From: Giesbergeria anulus
GTDB lineage: Bacteria > Pseudomonadota > Gammaproteobacteria > Burkholderiales > Burkholderiaceae_C
Assembly (NCBI RefSeq): GCF_900111115.1
Contig: NZ_FOGD01000001.1
Coordinates: 62,001 to 126,000 of the forward strand
Direction: 5' to 3'
Length of the DNA: 64,000 nt
Shown here: piece by piece, positions 48,778 to 58,053 of the stretch
Position numbering within the stretch: the stretch's first letter is position 1
Layout of the letters: each line of letters starts with the position of its first letter
Notes under the pieces: model-generated
What the model was told of the DNA's origin: nothing
Databases searched by the model: none
The model's input: only the letters and a program-made list of their open reading frames with translations
Translations under genes and position numbers: made by a program

Positions 48778-49713
48778 ATGTTCAAAATTTCTTCTCTTTC
48801 TTTGTCCATTGGGATGTCTGCCATTGCTGCTGCAGCGCTAACAGCTTGTGGTGGTAGTGATGATGGTGCTGCTAGTACTCGTGAGGTGGCACTGGAGTTT
48901 GTGGCCGTGGCAGGCCATACGCCTGTGCAGTGCGGCACGTTGGTTTCTGGTTTGGGTACTGGCAGTGCGCCAGCGCAGGTCAAGGATTTGCGCTTTTACA
49001 TCTCCAATGTGGCACTGTTGCAGGCCAATGGAACAGAAACACCTTTGACCTTGTCGGCCAATGACAATTGGAACCTTACAGCCGGTGCGAATCAGATCAC
49101 TCTGATCGACCTAGAAAATGCCACTGGTGCTTGTAGCAATGGAACTCCAGCCACCAATGCCGTGATCCGTGGCACGGTGCCTGCCGGAAATTATGTGGGC
49201 ATAAAGTTGACGATGGGCGTGCCCTTTGCACTGAACCACACACTGTATTCGGATGTGACCACCGCCAAGCCACCGCTGGACATTGGTGCAATGGCTTGGT
49301 CTTGGCAGTCAGGACGCAAATTTACTAAGATTGAGCTGACCGATCCTGAGGGCGCTACGGGCAGTTGGACGGCCAAGACCTTTGCGGTGCATTTGGGTTC
49401 GACCGGCTGTGTGGGCAATCCGGCCACTGGGGAGACCGTGCAGTGCAAGGCACCTAACCGAATGGAAGCACGCCTGACGTCGTTTAATCCTGATCAGCAA
49501 AAAATCGCGCTGGATGTGCAAGCCTTGGTGGCTGGCAATGACGTCACCAAAAATCTGGGTGGGGCCGCAGGCTGTATGTCGGGCGGCACCGACCCCGAAT
49601 GCGCGGGCGTTTTCCGAGCCATGGCTATTGATTGGAAGGCCGATGGCACAGGCACCGGGTTGCCAATAGCCGCTGGTGCTTCGCAGACCATTTTCCGGCC
49701 CATCGCGCGATGA
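48778..49713 (+). CDS. MbnP-family copper-binding lipoprotein (metallo-mystery pair)
   Basis: The 311-aa lipoprotein has a lipobox LTAC (Cys24) and the four-Cys pattern of the family: GCVGNPATGETVQC and GCMSGGTDPEC, with two further Cys earlier. The conserved aromatic segment MAWSWQSGRKFTKIEL is present. In characterised pairs the partner MbnH oxidises a Trp of MbnP to kynurenine, which then helps bind copper; which Trp is used here cannot be said. It overlaps the MbnH gene by four bases (ATGA). Confidence 0.88.
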   Translation: MFKISSLSLSIGMSAIAAAALTACGGSDDGAASTREVALEFVAVAGHTPVQCGTLVSGLGTGSAPAQVKDLRFYISNVALLQANGTETPLTLSANDNWNLTAGANQITLIDLENATGACSNGTPATNAVIRGTVPAGNYVGIKLTMGVPFALNHTLYSDVTTAKPPLDIGAMAWSWQSGRKFTKIELTDPEGATGSWTAKTFAVHLGSTGCVGNPATGETVQCKAPNRMEARLTSFNPDQQKIALDVQALVAGNDVTKNLGGAAGCMSGGTDPECAGVFRAMAIDWKADGTGTGLPIAAGASQTIFRPIAR

Positions 49714-50900
49714 GTACCGCGCAGCGCACACACAAGGCGCTGCGCTGGCTGGCGGGTGGCCTCCTATCGGGGGCTGCTGTGCTGGCTGGGTGTGGCGGCG
49801 ATGGCGTATCGGTAAACGATACGGTGCAGCCATCGGCAGAGGGCTGGCAGTGGGTGCTGCCAGCGCATTTTCCGGTACCCAAGGTGCCAGAGAGCAATCC
49901 GATGAGCGAGGCCAAGGTGGATTTGGGTCGCCATCTTTTTTATGACCGGCGTTTGTCGGGCAATGGCACCCAATCGTGTGCTAGTTGCCACCAGCAAGAC
50001 AAGGCATTTACCGATGGGCGGGCGCAGGGGCTGGGTTCTACCGGCGTATTGCACCCGCGCAGTCCGCAGGGGCTGGCTAATGTGGCCTACAACGCCACCC
50101 TGACTTGGGCCAACCCCTCCTTGGTGACGCTGGAAAAGCAAATGGAGGTGCCGCTGTTTGGTGAAGACCCGGTAGAGATGGGCGTGAACGACCACAACCG
50201 GGTCGAGGTGCTCGAGCGTTTGCGTGCCGAGCCAGTGTATGCCCCTAAGTTTGCAGCAGCGTTTCCGGGGGTAGCTACACCCATTGACTGGGGGCATGTG
50301 ATCCAAGCCATTGCCAGCTTTCAGCGTTCATTGTTGTCGGGCAATAGCCGCTATGACCAATACCTGCAAGGTAAGGTGCAACTGTCAGACCCAGAAACGC
50401 GTGGCATGAGGCTGTTTTTTGGCGAGAAAGCCGAGTGCTTTCATTGCCATGGCAGCTTCAACTTCAACGACCAAATCGTTCATGCCGCCAGCCGAGTGGT
50501 GGAGACGCCATTTCACAACACCGGCTTGTACAACTTGGGCGGCACCGGGGCTTTTCCGGAGCATAACCGGGGGGTGTTTGAGCTGACGGCGCTGGTCAAG
50601 GATATGGGGTTTTTCCGTGCCCCCAGCCTGCGCAATGTGGAAGTGACGGCTCCATATATGCACGACGGCACCATCACTTCGCTGGAAGCGGTGTTGGACT
50701 TCTATGCCGCCGGTGGCCGCAACATCACTACGGGCCCCTATGCCGGGGATGGCCGCCAAAACCCGCACAAAAGCGAGCTGGTGGGCCTGATTGACCTGAA
50801 CGCCCAAGAAAAGTCCGACATCGTTGCCTTTCTCAAGACATTGACCGACCATGAATTTCTTACCCATTCCCGCTATTCCGACCCGTGGCCGCGCCCGTAA
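49710..50900 (+). CDS. MbnH-family di-haem cytochrome c peroxidase-like protein
   Basis: The 396-aa lipoprotein (lipobox LAGC, Cys28) has two haem-binding motifs: CASCH at 90-94 and CFHCH near 242-246. Other family segments include DLGRHLFYDRRLSGNGTQS, RSPQGLANVAYNATLTW and APYMHDGTITSLEAVLDFY. MbnH proteins are relatives of MauG and CcpA that use a high-valent di-iron state to modify their MbnP partner. It directly follows that partner and overlaps the next gene, an outer-membrane protein. Confidence 0.9.
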   Translation: MSTAQRTHKALRWLAGGLLSGAAVLAGCGGDGVSVNDTVQPSAEGWQWVLPAHFPVPKVPESNPMSEAKVDLGRHLFYDRRLSGNGTQSCASCHQQDKAFTDGRAQGLGSTGVLHPRSPQGLANVAYNATLTWANPSLVTLEKQMEVPLFGEDPVEMGVNDHNRVEVLERLRAEPVYAPKFAAAFPGVATPIDWGHVIQAIASFQRSLLSGNSRYDQYLQGKVQLSDPETRGMRLFFGEKAECFHCHGSFNFNDQIVHAASRVVETPFHNTGLYNLGGTGAFPEHNRGVFELTALVKDMGFFRAPSLRNVEVTAPYMHDGTITSLEAVLDFYAAGGRNITTGPYAGDGRQNPHKSELVGLIDLNAQEKSDIVAFLKTLTDHEFLTHSRYSDPWPRP

Positions 50901-52113
50901 GGTCGCTGTAGCGGCGCTGTTGGTTTGCTGCCCACTTTGGGCGGCTGCACACGGCAGCGCCGATCTGGCAGCGCCAGAGCTAGAAGAGCAGCCTGGTTTG
51001 CGCTTCGGGGCGGCGGTGGCCGTTACCTACCTTCATGCTGATGCCGTTTTGCCCTCGGCGCGCATGGATGGCTTTTTGTTGCAGGGCGATGAGGGCATCG
51101 ACCGACGACGCTGGGGGCTGGAGCACGGCGTGCTAGATGCTGCTTGGCGCTGGAGCCCGCAGTGGATGGCCTATGCTGCGGTGGGTAAGCACGGTAGCGA
51201 CCGGGCGCACACCGAAGCCTTCTGGGTGCAAATGCGCCAGCCCCAAGGGGATGCTACTTGGCTGCTCACGGCGGGGCGGCAGCGGCCCGCGATGGGCGCG
51301 GTGCTGGAGCGTGCCGGCCATTTTGACCGTTTTGCCCTGATGCCCTTGGCCAAACAGGCCACCTTGGGTGGCGATTGGATGGATGATGGTGTGCAACTGG
51401 GTTGGCGCGGTGCGCTGGCCCAATGGCCTGTGACGTTAGATGTTGGGCTGTGGAAGGGCGAAGTTTTTCCGGGGGCTGCGCAGGGGCCGGTGGTGCCTAC
51501 GCTGCATATCGGTACGGCAGCCACGGTAGCGCAAGGCGCGCTGGCGCTGGATGGCTTTGTGGCCCATTTAGAGCCAGAAGGGCGCGGCAGCCGCACCAGC
51601 AATGTCGGGGGAGGGCACAGCCATACAGCACCGTTGTGCAATGACAGCACGCTAGGCAAGGTAGCCTGTTTTGACGGGCGTACTGATCTGGCCGCCGCCA
51701 GCGCCCGTTGGCAGGGCCATGATGTGCCGTGGGTAGTGAGCGCTGCCGGTTGGGGGCGGCGCGATCAGGGCGGGCTGGCATCGGCCAATAGCGATTCGAG
51801 TTACCGAGGCACCTCGTATGGTGGCTGGCTAGAAGCACGCTGGCAATGGCGTCCGCGTTGGGAGTGGGGCGTGCGCGCCGAACATGTGCAAGCCAGTCAC
51901 TCGCTACAGGGGCCGGGAGCCGCTTTGCTGGCTACAGAAACCCGGCTCGACCGCTACCACCGCGCCCGTCGCACCGCCACTACGCTGGGCTACCAGCTAC
52001 CGCAAGGGGTGGAGTTGCAACTGGAGCTGGGCCGCGAATCCGTGGCTGGGCAGCGCCAGAACTATGCCCTGTTGCGCGGTATCTGGCGCTTGGAAAAGCA
52101 GGTGCTGCCCTAA
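50851..52113 (+). CDS. Probable outer-membrane beta-barrel protein linked to MbnP/MbnH
   Basis: The 420-aa protein has a signal peptide (MNFLPIPAIPTRGRARKVAV...AAAHG). The rest is rich in alternating hydrophobic strands and aromatic residues, with a GGGHSH segment in the middle and a C-terminus ending LLRGIWRLEKQVLP. It resembles a porin-like barrel rather than a TonB receptor (no plug or TonB box). It overlaps mbnH by 50 bases, so it belongs to the same operon; a copper-transport role is inference from context. Confidence 0.7.
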   Translation: MNFLPIPAIPTRGRARKVAVAALLVCCPLWAAAHGSADLAAPELEEQPGLRFGAAVAVTYLHADAVLPSARMDGFLLQGDEGIDRRRWGLEHGVLDAAWRWSPQWMAYAAVGKHGSDRAHTEAFWVQMRQPQGDATWLLTAGRQRPAMGAVLERAGHFDRFALMPLAKQATLGGDWMDDGVQLGWRGALAQWPVTLDVGLWKGEVFPGAAQGPVVPTLHIGTAATVAQGALALDGFVAHLEPEGRGSRTSNVGGGHSHTAPLCNDSTLGKVACFDGRTDLAAASARWQGHDVPWVVSAAGWGRRDQGGLASANSDSSYRGTSYGGWLEARWQWRPRWEWGVRAEHVQASHSLQGPGAALLATETRLDRYHRARRTATTLGYQLPQGVELQLELGRESVAGQRQNYALLRGIWRLEKQVLP

Positions 52114-52125
52114 GGCAGCCCTGAT

Positions 52126-53181
52126 TTAGCTTTGTGGGTGCTTGTCTGCCTCGCTGGTAAAGGCGTCCGCATAGAACTCCTCGGTGGGCAGATTGCGCTC
52201 TTGGGTGTAACTTTGGCGCGCCGACTCCACCACAATGGGGGCACCACAGGCATAAACTTGGTGGCCTGCCAGATCGGCAAAGTCTTCTAGCACGGCTTGG
52301 TGCACAAAGCCGGTGCGGCCTGTCCAGCCGTCTTCGGGCAGGGCATTGGACAACACCGGCACATAGCGCAGTTGCGGCATCGCGGCGGCTTGCGCTTGCA
52401 CCCAAGCGTCCATATATAGGTCAGCGGGGCGGCGGCCACCCCAATACAGGCTGACGGGGCGCGTACTGCCCTTGAATTGCAATTGCTCGATCAAGGCCTT
52501 GATGGGGGCAAAGCCGGTACCTGAGGCCAACAAGATGATGGGCTTGTCGCTGTCTTCGCGCAGGTAAAAGCTGCCAAAGGGGCCTTCAATGCGCAAAATG
52601 TCTTTTTCTTTCAGGGCGCTAAACACATGGTCGGTAAAGCGGCCACCGGGCATGTGGCGAATGTGCAGTTCTACGCTGGGTGCCTGCGCTTGGGTATGCG
52701 GTGCATTGGCCATGGAATAGGCCCGGCGCGCACCATCGCGCAAAATGAACTCGATGTACTGCCCGGCATGGTAGCGGAAGGGGTCGTTGGCCGGTAGTTG
52801 CAATTGCAGTTGTATCACGTCTGGCGAGAGCTGCGTGCGGGCGCTCACGCGCACCGGCATCCGCTTGATCGGAAAGGCGCTTTCGTCAGTGACTTGGCGC
52901 GATTGCAGTACCACGTCAGATTGGGCTTGGGCGCGGCAGGTCAGTACCCAACCGGCTGCCGCTTCTTCGGCGCTCAGAGCTTTGGCTTGGTAGTCGCCAT
53001 GCACTACCTCGCCATTTAGCTTTTGGCATTTGCACGAGCCACAGGCTCCGTCTTTGCAGCCGTAGGGCAGGCCCACGCCACTGCGGATGGCGGCCTCTAG
53101 GATGGTTTCGCTGGCTTGGGCAGAAAAAGTGCGGCCACTGGGTTGCACGGTAATTTGTACGCTGGCGGGTGCGGTGCTCAT
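52126..53181 (-). CDS. Ferredoxin-type flavin reductase (CDP-6-deoxy-glucoseen reductase-like)
   Basis: The 351-aa protein has an N-terminal plant-type [2Fe-2S] domain (Cys42, 47 and 50 in YGCKDGACGSCKC, Cys82) and a C-terminal FAD/NAD(P)H module with RAYSMANAPH and ASGTGFAPIKALIEQL. This is the electron-transfer layout of phenol/toluene-type reductases. The sugar-reductase name often given is not supported by neighbours, so the electron acceptor is unknown. It is convergent with the preceding barrel gene, leaving only 12 nt between stops. Confidence 0.88.
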   Translation of the reverse strand: MSTAPASVQITVQPSGRTFSAQASETILEAAIRSGVGLPYGCKDGACGSCKCQKLNGEVVHGDYQAKALSAEEAAAGWVLTCRAQAQSDVVLQSRQVTDESAFPIKRMPVRVSARTQLSPDVIQLQLQLPANDPFRYHAGQYIEFILRDGARRAYSMANAPHTQAQAPSVELHIRHMPGGRFTDHVFSALKEKDILRIEGPFGSFYLREDSDKPIILLASGTGFAPIKALIEQLQFKGSTRPVSLYWGGRRPADLYMDAWVQAQAAAMPQLRYVPVLSNALPEDGWTGRTGFVHQAVLEDFADLAGHQVYACGAPIVVESARQSYTQERNLPTEEFYADAFTSEADKHPQS

Positions 53182-53242
53182 GGCTTGGGTATCCTTGGAA
53201 GATAAAACAGCTTACTCAGGCGAGATTTTGCCAGCCATCACC

Positions 53243-54229
53243 ATGTCCCTTTCTGCTTTTGCTGGCTCTTGCGGGGCCTTGCCCACCCGTTTTCGGCGGC
53301 CACGTTTGCTTATTATTGGTTGTGGCGATGTTGGCCTGCGCGTGCAGCGCTTGGCTTTAGCCAGCCCCGGCGCAGCGCAGCGTGGTCGGGTTTATGCCCT
53401 GACGTCTAGCCCAGAGCGGCTGGCACTGTTGCGCGCTGCCGGTATCACCCCTTTGCAGGGTAATTTGGATCAGCCGCGCACCTTGCGCCGCTTAGCCGGT
53501 TTGGCTACCCACCTGTTGCACCTTGCACCGCCACCGGGCCAAGGCCGTGATGGCGCAGCGTTGCTGCACGATCCGCGCACGCTGGCGCTGGTGCGCAGTT
53601 TGCGCCGTGGGCGGTTGCCGCAAGCGCTGGTCTATGCCTCTACCAGTGGGGTTTATGGCGATTGCGCAGGCGCTTGGGTGCCAGAGACCCGGCCTGTGGC
53701 ACCGGCCACCGCACGGGCGCAGCGGCGTGTGGCTGCTGAGGCCGTATTGCGCCAGAGTTTAGGGCGCTCTGGGGTGCGGGTGAGTATTTTGCGCGTGCCC
53801 GGCATTTATGCCCCCGACCGCGAGGGCGGCACGCCGCGTGCGCGTCTGTTGCGCGGCACGGCGGTATTGCAAGCCAGCGATGATGTGTTTACCAACCATA
53901 TCCATGCGGACGATTTAGCAAGGGCTTGCCAACTAGCCCTGTGGCGCGGCGCAGCCCAGCGCATCTACCATGCCAGCGACAACACGCAACTACGCATGGG
54001 CGATTATTTTGATGGGGCTGCCGATCTGTATGGCCTGCCGCGTCCACCGCGCCTGTCACGCCGCGAGGCGCAAGTGCAACTGCCGCCCCTGCTGCTCAGT
54101 TTTATGAGCGAGTCGCGCCGCCTAGAAAATCACCGCTTACGCCATGAGTTGCGCTTGCGCCTGCGTTACCCTACCGTAGCCGAAGGGTTGCGCAGCCCAT
54201 CCGGAATGGGGCTGATGACCAAAAAATAA
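53243..54229 (+). CDS. NAD-dependent epimerase/dehydratase-like (extended SDR) protein
   Basis: The 328-aa protein starts with a Rossmann signature RLLIIGCGDVGLRVQRLA and contains YASTSGVYGD, an extended-SDR Ser/Tyr-type motif, then VSILRVPGIYAP and NHIHADDLARA. The gene is divergent from the reductase. The GxGxxG loop reads GCGDVG, typical of YeeZ-like epimerase relatives of unknown substrate. The ATG at 53243 was chosen because the upstream extension runs across the reductase start. Its 3' end overlaps the convergent PAS gene by 64 nt. Confidence 0.82.
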   Translation: MSLSAFAGSCGALPTRFRRPRLLIIGCGDVGLRVQRLALASPGAAQRGRVYALTSSPERLALLRAAGITPLQGNLDQPRTLRRLAGLATHLLHLAPPPGQGRDGAALLHDPRTLALVRSLRRGRLPQALVYASTSGVYGDCAGAWVPETRPVAPATARAQRRVAAEAVLRQSLGRSGVRVSILRVPGIYAPDREGGTPRARLLRGTAVLQASDDVFTNHIHADDLARACQLALWRGAAQRIYHASDNTQLRMGDYFDGAADLYGLPRPPRLSRREAQVQLPPLLLSFMSESRRLENHRLRHELRLRLRYPTVAEGLRSPSGMGLMTKK

Positions 54230-54792
54230 CCGCTGCCCGTTGGATCGACACTGACCGAGGCCGACATGGTGTGTAAGGTGGTGCCATCTGGCCCCAGCAC
54301 GGCCAAGGCACCGGACGGTCTGCTACCGTCTTGCTGGGCGTATGCAAGCAAGTCATGCAGCACCAAGTTGCTGGCGGGGGGCAAAAAACTGTCTAACCGC
54401 TGCCCGCACAAGGCTTCACGGGTACTGCCGAGCAGTTGGACAGCGGTGGCGTTTAATTCGAGGATGCGTGCTTGAAAGTCCAACCCCAAACAGGCCACAG
54501 GGGCGGCGTCGTAGCGCTGCATTTGGCGCGCTAAAGCTGCCTCCAGTTCGGCACGGGTGTTGCGTAGCTCTTCAGCTTGCAGGTCTAGCTCTACCTGATG
54601 CACTTGGAGTTCGTGTAACAAGGCCAAGGCATCTACCGATGTGGCTGAGGAGGATGCCAGTTCGTGCAGTACCCGCAGTGCTGCCATCGCACTACCATAG
54701 GTACCACCGGGGGCTGCGGGATACGCCAGGCTAGACTGGGCGCGCTCGCGTAAAGTGGTCAGGCAATCGGGCGGGGAGGTGCTACTGGACAT
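54166..54792 (-). CDS. PAS-domain protein without an output domain
   Basis: The 208-aa protein has a coiled-coil region (HELQVHQVELDLQAEELRNT, about residues 60-95) and one PAS domain (about 95-200, with DAAPVACLGLDFQARILELN and GPDGTTLHTMSASVSVDPTG). The coiled coil-PAS layout resembles the linker and C-terminal parts of the neighbouring CheB-CheR fusion. There is no kinase or GGDEF domain. It starts 27 nt after that fusion gene on the same strand and its end overlaps the convergent epimerase-like gene. Confidence 0.75.
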   Translation of the reverse strand: MSSSTSPPDCLTTLRERAQSSLAYPAAPGGTYGSAMAALRVLHELASSSATSVDALALLHELQVHQVELDLQAEELRNTRAELEAALARQMQRYDAAPVACLGLDFQARILELNATAVQLLGSTREALCGQRLDSFLPPASNLVLHDLLAYAQQDGSRPSGALAVLGPDGTTLHTMSASVSVDPTGSGYFLVISPIPDGLRNPSATVG

Positions 54793-54819
54793 AATAACTT
54801 TCAAGCAAATAAAGATTGC

Positions 54820-57417
54820 TTAGGGCTGACTGTAGCCCTCGCGCAAGCGGAACTCCAGTTCTTTGGCCTTGGTGATGTCCACAAACGTGAGTACAGCACC
54901 TTGGATCATGTTGGTCAGAGTGCGATAGGGCATGATGCGCACTGAGAACCAGCGCCCATCGGTGGTGGCAATTTGCTTGTCGCTGCTGGCTAGGGTGCGC
55001 AAAGTGTCTTGCACATCACTGTGCAGCGCTGGGTAGTTCAGTGCGCTGGCCAGATCGCTCAGGGGGCGGCCCACGTCGCCATCGCGCAAATGAAAGATGC
55101 TGGTGGCCTGTTCTGTAAAGCGGCGCACATTCAAGTCGTTGTCTAAAAACAGCGTGGCAATGTCGGTGCTGTTGAGCAGATTTTGCATATCGCTTTGTGC
55201 CAGCGCCAAATCGTCGAGCTTGGTTTGTAGCTCGGCATTGATGGTCTGCAATTCTTCGTTCATCGATTGCGCCTCCTCTTTCGAGGTGGTTAGCTCCTCA
55301 TTGGCCGATTGCAGCTCTTCATTGGCCGATTGCAGCGATTCGTTGGCTGCTTGCAAAGCCTCTTGAGAGGCTTGCATTTCTTGGCGCAGCGCCCGTATTT
55401 CTTCGCGGGCGTGTCCTAGTTCTTGCACCAAGGCAGTATCTACAGGATTGGCGGCGTTGGCTTTTTTGGCTTGTCGTCTTTTTGGCAGGGCCACTTCACG
55501 AAACACCACCATCGCCATGCCCTCTAGAGCCTTGGGTTCTTGCACGGCTTGCACCGTCAGGTGCAGGGTGCGTGTCCGGTCGTCTTCGAGGGGCAGGTCG
55601 TGTAGCTCTACCGTGCGGTGTTCTTGCAAGGCGTGGCGCAGGGCTACTGCCAGTTGGGTACGGATACCCGGTCGGGCCATGACGTGTAGATTCCAATTGG
55701 CTTTGCCTGCTGCCGGTTCAAGGTAGCGGCCCGTGCGGCCACTGATATAGAGGATGTCGCCCGCCGCATTGACTAGCACTGCCGGGGGCGAGAAAGTTTG
55801 CAGCAGCACCTGATCGGCCAAGGCTTGCAGGCTGCCGGGGTGTGTGGAAGAGGTGGACACAAGGGTCTCCGGCGCTGTTTTGCGCAGCGCTGCATGGCGA
55901 TTGACAGGAAAATCGACCGCACCAGCGCTCAGGGGTTGGTCGTTGCGGCGATAGAGTCGGGATTTCACGCCCAAGGGGCTAAACAGGCGCCGGGCTGGCC
56001 CGACGGTTTCGGATGCCCCTAGCAACAAAATACCACCGGGGCGCAGGCTAAAGTGAAACAGCGGAATCAAGCGCTGTTGCAATGCAGCCTTGAAATAAAT
56101 CAATAGGTTGCGGCAAGATAAAAAATCAAGCTTGGTAAAGGGCGGGTCGATAATGACGTCGTGCTGTGCAAACAGCACCATGTCACGAATGCTTTTGATA
56201 ATGCGCCCGCCGTCATCTTGCGCCACAAAAAAGCGTGCTCGGCGCGCGGGTGCCATCTCAGCCAGCCATTTGGCCGGATACCAGCCTTTGCGCGCTACGG
56301 CAATGGCCTCGGCACTGAGATCAGTCGCAAAAATCTGTAAGGTTTGTGCTGCCGTGTGGGGCAGGCTATCTTGCGCCTCTTGAAACGTCATGGCCAAAGA
56401 GTAAGCCTCTTCGCCACTGGAGCAACCTACCACCCAAGCGCGCAAGGGGCTATTGCTTGGGTGTTGGGCCAATAACGGGGGCCAAGCCAAATTTTGCACA
56501 TCTGACCATACGGCGGCATCTCTAAAAAAGCTGGTCACGCCGATGAGCATCTCGGCAAACAGTACATCTAGCTCACGCGGGTTGTCTGGCAAAAATGCAG
56601 CGTAGTCTGCTATAGACGAAAGGCCGTACACCGCCACGCGGCGCTCAATGCGGCGCAGCAAGGTGCTGGGCTTATACAGAGACAAGTCGTGCTTGCTGTG
56701 CTCGCGCAGCAAACGCACGATGGTATCGAGTGCCGAGGCCGCATCGTCAGGCTGCGGTTGTGTGCTGGGTGCTGTTGCTGCTGCTTGCATGATGGCTGTG
56801 ATGATGCGTTGCGGCAGCTCTTGGGCCAAGGCCACGATGTTGACACACCCTGCGGCGATGGCGCTGTGCGGCATAGAGTCAAATTGTGCCGAGCTTGGCT
56901 CTTGCGCCAAGGTGAGGCCATCTTGCCCTTGAATAGCTTGCAGGCCCAGCGTGCCATCTGCACCCATGCCCGATAGCACAACCCCAATGGCCCGCTGGCG
57001 CTGTTCTTGGGCCAGCGACTGGAACAAAACATTGATGGGCAAGCGCGGGCCTCTGGCTTGCCTTGTGGGGTTCAAGTGCAAGCAACCTTGCACCAGCGTC
57101 AGCTCGCAGCCGGGGGGAATGACGTACACCGCATTGGGTGCGGGCGCTAAGCCCTGTGTGGCTTCGTGTACCGGCAGCGTCGTAACGCGCTGCAACAGGG
57201 TGCCCAGCATGGCTTTGTAGCTGGGGGCCATGTGTTGCACCACGACGTAGGCCAGCCCACTGTCGGGTGCCACATGGGAGAAAAAAAGCTCCAATGCGGC
57301 CAAACCGCCTGCCGAGGCCCCCACCCCTACGATGCGTGTCGAATGCACGACAGCAGGTGTGTTGCTGCTACGGTGGGTGTTGCTCGATACCATACGCAAG
57401 TATGCGGCATGGCGCAT
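54820..57417 (-). CDS. CheB-CheR-PAS fusion protein
   Basis: The 865-aa protein begins with a CheB-type methylesterase domain without receiver: catalytic Ser in GVGASAGGLAAL, His in VVQHMAPS and Asp in SGMGADG. A CheR methyltransferase domain follows from about residue 225 (YKPSTLLRRIERRVAVYGL, then CSSGEEAYSLAM). A heptad-rich coiled coil (about 640-730, repeats of SANEEL) leads to a C-terminal PAS domain. No kinase domain is attached, although many relatives carry one. An in-frame ATG at 57393 is an alternative start. Targets may be the MCP at 63225 or unrelated receptors. Confidence 0.88.
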   Translation of the reverse strand: MRHAAYLRMVSSNTHRSSNTPAVVHSTRIVGVGASAGGLAALELFFSHVAPDSGLAYVVVQHMAPSYKAMLGTLLQRVTTLPVHEATQGLAPAPNAVYVIPPGCELTLVQGCLHLNPTRQARGPRLPINVLFQSLAQEQRQRAIGVVLSGMGADGTLGLQAIQGQDGLTLAQEPSSAQFDSMPHSAIAAGCVNIVALAQELPQRIITAIMQAAATAPSTQPQPDDAASALDTIVRLLREHSKHDLSLYKPSTLLRRIERRVAVYGLSSIADYAAFLPDNPRELDVLFAEMLIGVTSFFRDAAVWSDVQNLAWPPLLAQHPSNSPLRAWVVGCSSGEEAYSLAMTFQEAQDSLPHTAAQTLQIFATDLSAEAIAVARKGWYPAKWLAEMAPARRARFFVAQDDGGRIIKSIRDMVLFAQHDVIIDPPFTKLDFLSCRNLLIYFKAALQQRLIPLFHFSLRPGGILLLGASETVGPARRLFSPLGVKSRLYRRNDQPLSAGAVDFPVNRHAALRKTAPETLVSTSSTHPGSLQALADQVLLQTFSPPAVLVNAAGDILYISGRTGRYLEPAAGKANWNLHVMARPGIRTQLAVALRHALQEHRTVELHDLPLEDDRTRTLHLTVQAVQEPKALEGMAMVVFREVALPKRRQAKKANAANPVDTALVQELGHAREEIRALRQEMQASQEALQAANESLQSANEELQSANEELTTSKEEAQSMNEELQTINAELQTKLDDLALAQSDMQNLLNSTDIATLFLDNDLNVRRFTEQATSIFHLRDGDVGRPLSDLASALNYPALHSDVQDTLRTLASSDKQIATTDGRWFSVRIMPYRTLTNMIQGAVLTFVDITKAKELEFRLREGYSQP

Positions 57418-57437
57418 GGGCCGTTTTTACTGCAGGA

Positions 57438-57668
57438 TCAATGGTCTTTTTGGGCCGATTTTTTCATGTCTTCGCCTGCTTTTTCTAGGCGTGTGCCCAT
57501 GTTGACCACGGCTTCATCGACTTTCTCGCCTGCTTTTTCCATCGATTGGTCGATTTTTCGTCCGGCATTTTCAACAGGCCCAACATCGTTTTTTTGGCAA
57601 GCAGTGAGCAGGCCAACGGCGAGCACTAAGATCAGCTTGGCTGGGAGGTGAGGGTTTAATCTAGACAT
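57438..57668 (-). CDS. Small lipoprotein with amphipathic helical repeat
   Basis: The 76-aa product has a lipobox (LLTAC) after a short signal sequence and then repeated VDEA/EKAGE-type helical turns (GRKIDQSMEKAGEKVDEAV). Similar small proteins in beta-proteobacteria are annotated as hypothetical lipoproteins. The ATG at 57668 gives a sensible signal peptide. The function is unknown. Confidence 0.7.
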   Translation of the reverse strand: MSRLNPHLPAKLILVLAVGLLTACQKNDVGPVENAGRKIDQSMEKAGEKVDEAVVNMGTRLEKAGEDMKKSAQKDH

Positions 57669-57689
57669 TTTGGTAGCCAATCGATGTAA

Positions 57690-57905
57690 TTATTTGCCGA
57701 TTTCGTGGCCGATGACGCCACCGACGGCAGCACCCCCTAGCGTGCCTATGGCTCCGCCCCCAGTCAGAATCGAGCCGCCCACGGCCCCGACGCCTACTCC
57801 GATGGCGGTGTTTTTTTCCTGTGGTGTCATACCGGAGCAGCCCGGCAGCACCAAGGCTGCAAAGATGACGGCGGTGCAGAATGCAAGTTGTTGGGTTGTT
57901 TTCAT
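57690..57905 (-). CDS. Glycine-zipper lipoprotein (OsmB-like)
   Basis: The 71-aa lipoprotein has signal sequence MKTTQQLAFCTAVIFAALVL with lipobox LPGC, then a glycine-zipper segment GVGVGAVGGSILTGGGAIGT and GGAAVGGVIGHEIGK. This resembles OsmB and related outer-membrane stress lipoproteins. It lies 21 nt upstream of the next lipoprotein gene in the same direction. Positions 57906-58053 upstream hold no gene I can support. Confidence 0.8.
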   Translation of the reverse strand: MKTTQQLAFCTAVIFAALVLPGCSGMTPQEKNTAIGVGVGAVGGSILTGGGAIGTLGGAAVGGVIGHEIGK

Positions 57906-58053
57906 GGCTATTCCCTTGTAATGCCTCTGGGTGTTGTTGCAGCGTGAAGATGGCGCGCAATCGAACACGGGCTTGTACAGGCTAAAGCCATTGCCCAGCC
58001 GCGTCTGTCTGCTAGCGCACACAAGGCGGGCTGGGTATGTGGGTCGCCCCAGT

